A stretch of 40,804 nucleotides of DNA from a virus: IMG/VR virus record IMGVR_UViG_3300045303_000171, positions 1 to 40,804 of that record. One strand, given 5' to 3'. The notes under the pieces were generated by a model. The model ran no database searches. It was not told where the DNA came from and was given only the letters and a program-made list of their open reading frames with translations. Made by a program: the position numbers and the translations under genes. Of the stretch, positions 37,785 to 40,804 are shown piece by piece. Positions within the stretch are counted from its first letter, which is position 1. Each line of letters begins with the position of its first letter.

Positions 37785-38057
37785 TTACTCCTCCTCGGGC
37801 GGGTCAATCTCCCGCTTCAGCCATTCCTTCACGGCGGCCTTCGCGTCGGTCACGGTCATGTCGCCGCTGGCGTCGGACAGCGCCCCCGCCGCGACATACG
37901 ACTCGCAACCCAGGAACCCCGGGGCGTCGGCAACCAGCCGCTCGACCGAGTAGGTCGGCTTGTCCGACGCCGCCGCCCTGCTCGTCCTCGTCCGACGATC
38001 CTCGGCCTCGGCGCTCTCGCTCGCCTTGCCGTCCGACTTGTCGTCTCCTGCGGCCAT
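37785..38057 (-). CDS. small protein upstream of the sheath
   Basis: Product of 90 residues from ATG at 38057, with GGGGGAGG upstream. The first 30 residues are polar and charged (DDKSDGKASESAEAEDRRTR), then YSVERLVADAPGFLGCESYV and TVTDAKAAVKEWLKREIDPP, which resembles short XkdI-region proteins. Its role in tail assembly is inferred from place only. Confidence 0.6.
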   Translation of the reverse strand: MAAGDDKSDGKASESAEAEDRRTRTSRAAASDKPTYSVERLVADAPGFLGCESYVAAGALSDASGDMTVTDAKAAVKEWLKREIDPPEEE

Positions 38058-38069
38058 TCAAGCCTCCCC

Positions 38070-38687
38070 CTAAACCTTGGACGCCCTGGGACGCCCGAAC
38101 GTCACGTCGCTCGCGTCCAGCCCCGAGGGGTGAACCGCGTGCATGGCACCTTCAACCACAAACCTCTGTCGGAGAGATTGTAGGGCGTGGCCGCTGCGCA
38201 ATGCGGCTACGCGAGCAGTAGCACGCGACCACGCAGCGCGGAAGTCGCATACGACGATGATCCTGTGCTCATCCTGAGCGTCCGGCACACGGTTCAACTG
38301 CACGTCTGTCAGACGAAGATAGTCGTGCTCGTACCGCTCGTCGCTCGGCTGGTCGAGCGGCACCCCGTCGTAGTCGTACAGCGGCACCCTGTACGGCGTC
38401 AGGCCGCCCGCAAACGCCTCCCACAACTCGTCCGCGACCGCGTTGCCGTCCATCAGGCCCTGCTCAAACGACGCCGCCGGGCGCGGGTAGCAGTAGACCG
38501 TGATCGGCTGCGTCATCTGGACGTTCAGCGCCGCCTCCGACGACAGCGCCGGGCCGACCGCCGCCACGATCCCGTACGGGTAGCGCATCGTCCCGTCCTC
38601 CGGCGCGAGGCGAATCTCCCAGTCCGAGCCAAGCTCCGCCGCCACGTGCCGCTTCACCGATCGCACCGCGTCCGTCGGCGTCCTCAT
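38070..38687 (-). CDS. tail terminator protein (putative)
   Basis: Product of 205 residues from ATG at 38687 (ATGA overlap with the previous gene). TDAVRSVKRHVAAELGSDWE, PYGIVAAVGPALSSEAALNV and QMTQPITVYCYPRPAASF show the mixed alpha/beta fold of head-proximal tail terminators. The gene lies between the tail completion protein and the sheath. The function is assigned mainly by position. Confidence 0.6.
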   Translation of the reverse strand: MRTPTDAVRSVKRHVAAELGSDWEIRLAPEDGTMRYPYGIVAAVGPALSSEAALNVQMTQPITVYCYPRPAASFEQGLMDGNAVADELWEAFAGGLTPYRVPLYDYDGVPLDQPSDERYEHDYLRLTDVQLNRVPDAQDEHRIIVVCDFRAAWSRATARVAALRSGHALQSLRQRFVVEGAMHAVHPSGLDASDVTFGRPRASKV

Positions 38688-39193
38688 CGGCGCACCACCC
38701 GCTCCGACTCGCGCTTGAAGTGCTCAAGCTCCGGCTGTAACAAGCCGTGAGACACCTCGTGCTCGACCATCGCCGCGCCGATCCGGAACATCGCCTGCCC
38801 GGTCGTGCCCGGGTGATGCACGACGCGCGGGAACATCCACTTGCCGTCCTTCACGAACGCCAGCCGCCGGTTCGGCGGGATCGGCCGGATCTCGTGCGGC
38901 CGGGTGTTCCACTCCACGTGCGGAGCGATCGGGTCGTGCGTCTCGCACCCCGACTCGTACCCGTTCCGCGTCCGCACCACGGCCTTCTGCTCGATCGACT
39001 CGCGCAGCGTCCCGCGCGGACGCTTCCGCAGCCGCACCGCGCGCTCCACCGGATCCTGCGGCGGCGAGATGGGCGTGTTCATCTTCACCAGTTCCGTCAT
39101 CCGCTCGCCGCCGTGCCGCGCCATCATCTCCGCCGTCTCGCGCGCCAGCCGGGGCTTCACGATGCTCGCGATCTTCCCGCCGACGTACGGCAT
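38684..39193 (-). CDS. tail completion / HK97 gp10-like protein (putative)
   Basis: Product of 169 residues from ATG at 39193. LARETAEMMARHGGERMTEL, KMNTPISPP, RLRKRPRGTLRESIEQKAVV and THDPIAPHVEWNTRPHEIRP fit the gp10-like family, where the His-Val-Glu-x-G or HVEW motif faces a strand. It acts in the neck when head and tail join. Confidence 0.7.
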   Translation of the reverse strand: MPYVGGKIASIVKPRLARETAEMMARHGGERMTELVKMNTPISPPQDPVERAVRLRKRPRGTLRESIEQKAVVRTRNGYESGCETHDPIAPHVEWNTRPHEIRPIPPNRRLAFVKDGKWMFPRVVHHPGTTGQAMFRIGAAMVEHEVSHGLLQPELEHFKRESERVVRR

Positions 39194-39618
39194 CAGGCCA
39201 CCCCCGCCAGCGGCTCCGCAGCGTGGTCGGCGACGCGACGCATCGTCAGCATCCAGCCGATCACCTTGCGCTTCTTGCGGATCGGCTCGGGGTCTGCCGT
39301 CACCTCAAACAGCACCTCCACGCCCTCCCCGAACTGCTCCTTGGAGAACACGCCCAGCCGGTGCTCCGTCGTGATCACGACCGGCTGCCCCAACTCGTCC
39401 TTGTCCAGCACCATCAGCGTCGGCACGTTCGTCACCGCGCGCCGCCGACCCCGTGCAGGCTCATCGACCGACTCCGGCGACTGCGGCAGCGACAGGCGCG
39501 CGCGAATCAGCGGGCCGACGTACTCCGTCATGTGCGTCGATCCCTCTACGCGCTGCGCCGCGACCGGGCGTCGCGAATGAACGCGCACCCGATCGACCAA
39601 TGCTCCGCGTAGCGCCAT
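39193..39618 (-). CDS. head-tail connector / head closure protein (putative)
   Basis: Product of 141 residues from ATG at 39618, directly after the previous stop; an internal ATG at residue 30 is possible. The N-terminal 30 residues are basic. RAVTNVPTLMVLDKDELGQP and FGEGVEVLFEVTADPEPIRK suggest a small beta barrel like head-closure proteins. Assignment rests mainly on gene order. Confidence 0.5.
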   Translation of the reverse strand: MALRGALVDRVRVHSRRPVAAQRVEGSTHMTEYVGPLIRARLSLPQSPESVDEPARGRRRAVTNVPTLMVLDKDELGQPVVITTEHRLGVFSKEQFGEGVEVLFEVTADPEPIRKKRKVIGWMLTMRRVADHAAEPLAGVA

Positions 39619-40167
39619 CTATCCCGACTCCAAGTCTCCCCAGCCCGACTCGCCGCCGTACACACCCGGCACCGGCTCGTACGGGCCGTACCATCCGCCC
39701 CAGTCCACCTCGGTCGTCGCCATCGCGGGCGCGTTCTTGCCCGTCTCCAGCGCGTACCAGGCGTCCTGCTTTTCCTCCGTCATCAGCGACCACAGCGCGC
39801 GGTTCAGCGCCGGGTTCGCGTTCAGCGGCCCCATCTTGGAGCGCTTCTCCGGATCGACGCGCACCTCGCTGTAGTTACCCGCCGTGAACGACTGCACCAC
39901 GTCGTCCGCCGCCGTCTCCAGGTAGTCCTCCTGCGACTCGTACGCCAGCATCTCGGTCGTGTATTGCACGGCCGCCTGCGCGTTCGGCGTGTTCGTCGTG
40001 GAGTCCGGGAACGTGTCGTCCAGCATCCGCCCCGTCGTGGACTGCACGTAGGCGACCGCCCGATCCACTAGCACCTGTAGTGGATCGGGGTCCGTCGGTG
40101 GGTAGCCAAGGTCAACGAAGCTGACCTTGCTCCAGAGCCGCACGTCTTCTGCCGTGGGTGTAATCAC
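39619..40167 (-). CDS. head-tail adaptor (gp6-like, putative)
   Basis: Product of 182 residues from GTG at 40167, with GGGAGG upstream. The helical N-terminus (TAEDVRLWSKVSFVDLGYPP, then LQVLVDRAVAYVQSTTGRML, AQAAVQYTTEMLAYESQED) is the pattern of HK97 gp6/SPP1 gp15-like adaptors that bind the portal. The C-terminus is Gly/Trp/Tyr-rich. It comes first among the connector genes, as expected. Confidence 0.7.
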   Translation of the reverse strand: MITPTAEDVRLWSKVSFVDLGYPPTDPDPLQVLVDRAVAYVQSTTGRMLDDTFPDSTTNTPNAQAAVQYTTEMLAYESQEDYLETAADDVVQSFTAGNYSEVRVDPEKRSKMGPLNANPALNRALWSLMTEEKQDAWYALETGKNAPAMATTEVDWGGWYGPYEPVPGVYGGESGWGDLESG

Positions 40168-40177
40168 TACGCCTCCC

Positions 40178-40199
40178 GGCGCGACGCGCGACTCGCGCC
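40178..40199 (-). terminator. Short GC-rich hairpin between head genes
   Basis: GGCGCGA (40178-40184) and TCGCGCC (40193-40199) pair with an 8-base loop, in the gap after the 40201-40752 gene. It may reduce readthrough or protect the message end. No U-run. Confidence 0.4.
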
Positions 40200-40200
40200 G

Positions 40201-40752
40201 CTACTTGGACGACCGGCTTGCCTTCGTGGCCGTGGCCTCGGGTGCCGCGGCCTCCTCGGCGGCAGCCGCCGCTTCGGGACCGGAACCGGACGCCTCCGCC
40301 TGCGCGGACGCATCCTTCGCTGCCTGCTCCTCGGCTTCCTTCGCCGCCTTGTCGGCCTCGGCCTGCGCCTCGTCCGGATCAGCCGGGGCATCCGGCTCCG
40401 GCACGGCGACCTTCGGGCCGGACACCGGCTCGTTCTTGGACGACTTCTCCATCGCACCGGACGGAGCGTCCATGCGGCGCTTCACGTAGTTGCCGCGAGC
40501 GTCCTCGATCACGGCGATCACGTACGCACCGCGCACGGCCGCCGCGACCACTGTCTCGCCCTCGCCGACCTCCAGGCCCGACAGGTCGAGCGCGTTGGTC
40601 GCACCCTGGTCGATGTTCGTGAGGCTGGCCCGATGCAGGAGCGGGTCCTGCTGCTGCCGGTGCATCGTGATCAGTTCCTCTGCGTTCGGAGCATCGCCGT
40701 ACTGCGACTGAAGGTCTGCCGTCGCAGCGGCTGCATCGTTGCCTCTCGCCAT
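40201..40752 (-). CDS. capsid-region protein with Ala/Glu-rich tail
   Basis: Product of 183 residues from ATG at 40752, with AGGAGG upstream. The first 100 residues include LQSQYGDAPNAEELITMHRQ, then VGEGETVVAAAVRGAYVIAV and ARGNYVKRRMDAPSG. The rest is low complexity, rich in Ala, Glu, Pro and Asp, ending in a basic SRSSK. It likely lies just after the major capsid gene outside the window. Its role is not clear; a head accessory protein is most likely. Confidence 0.5.
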   Translation of the reverse strand: MARGNDAAAATADLQSQYGDAPNAEELITMHRQQQDPLLHRASLTNIDQGATNALDLSGLEVGEGETVVAAAVRGAYVIAVIEDARGNYVKRRMDAPSGAMEKSSKNEPVSGPKVAVPEPDAPADPDEAQAEADKAAKEAEEQAAKDASAQAEASGSGPEAAAAAEEAAAPEATATKASRSSK

Positions 40753-40779
40753 CTTGCTGGTCCTCCTAGTCGTGGGCGT

Positions 40780-40798
40780 CGCGCCGCGGTGCGGCGCG
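40780..40798 (-). terminator. Hairpin at the right edge
   Basis: CGCGCCGC (40780-40787) and GCGGCGCG (40791-40798) pair over 8 bp with a 3-base loop. It lies upstream of the 40752 gene, probably after an upstream capsid gene outside the window. Confidence 0.4.
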
Positions 40799-40804
40799 CC
40801 GCGC

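Noticed and set aside
38725-38760. GCCGTGAG sequence resembling the box near 38.74 kb
   Set aside because: It is inside the gp10-like coding region and lacks the -10 element and the dyad half.
1-40804. Insertion sequences, CRISPR arrays or integrase
   Set aside because: No transposase, integrase, terminal inverted repeats or regularly spaced repeats were found on either strand.

Overview
This window is part of the genome of a tailed bacteriophage (or prophage) with a contractile tail, i.e. myovirus morphology. The DNA is GC-rich (about two thirds by eye) and almost every credible gene lies on the minus strand, so transcription runs from right (40804) to left (1). Genes are packed with ATGA, GTGA or TGATG overlaps. 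No tRNA, rRNA, CRISPR array or insertion sequence was seen. Terminase, portal and major capsid genes are absent and should lie beyond the right edge. The host cannot be named from sequence alone. High GC, GTG starts, probable leaderless starts and many small zinc-ribbon proteins would fit an actinobacterial host, but this is inference.

Right half (about 40.8 to 21.0 kb): virion morphogenesis. Reading leftward there is a capsid-proximal protein, head-tail connectors, a tail completion protein and tail terminator, tail sheath, tail tube, a pair of tail assembly chaperones joined by a GGGAAAG -1 frameshift site, a 1375-residue tape measure with an NlpC/P60-like domain, a LysM-type tail protein, a baseplate hub, a large two-repeat protein, an OB-fold/collar protein, baseplate wedge proteins (including a J-like protein that appears to start with ATT) and a tail fibre. 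The order closely matches Bacillus PBSX xkdK to xkdU.

Left half (about 21.0 to 1 kb): non-structural genes. These include a von Willebrand A protein, a Red-beta/RecT-like annealing protein overlapping a RecB/Cas4-like nuclease, about 20 small genes (many zinc-ribbon), a winged-helix replication protein behind a dyad-rich 350-bp non-coding region, a possible helicase loader, a RusA-type resolvase, regulators, two virion-like proteins and a DNA methyltransferase that runs off the left edge. An HNH endonuclease gene is nested out of frame inside the methyltransferase ORF.

The most unusual signal is a recurring punctuation module in the left half: a partly palindromic box (core CACGNCGTG, often CTCACGNCGTGAG) on or next to the stop codon of the preceding gene, an extended -10 promoter (TGnTATACT-like), a GC-rich leader hairpin (usually TGCGGGG...CCCCGCA) and a GAGAGGAG ribosome-binding site. 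At least six copies are complete, and variants give apparently leaderless starts. It looks like a phage-wide regulatory system.
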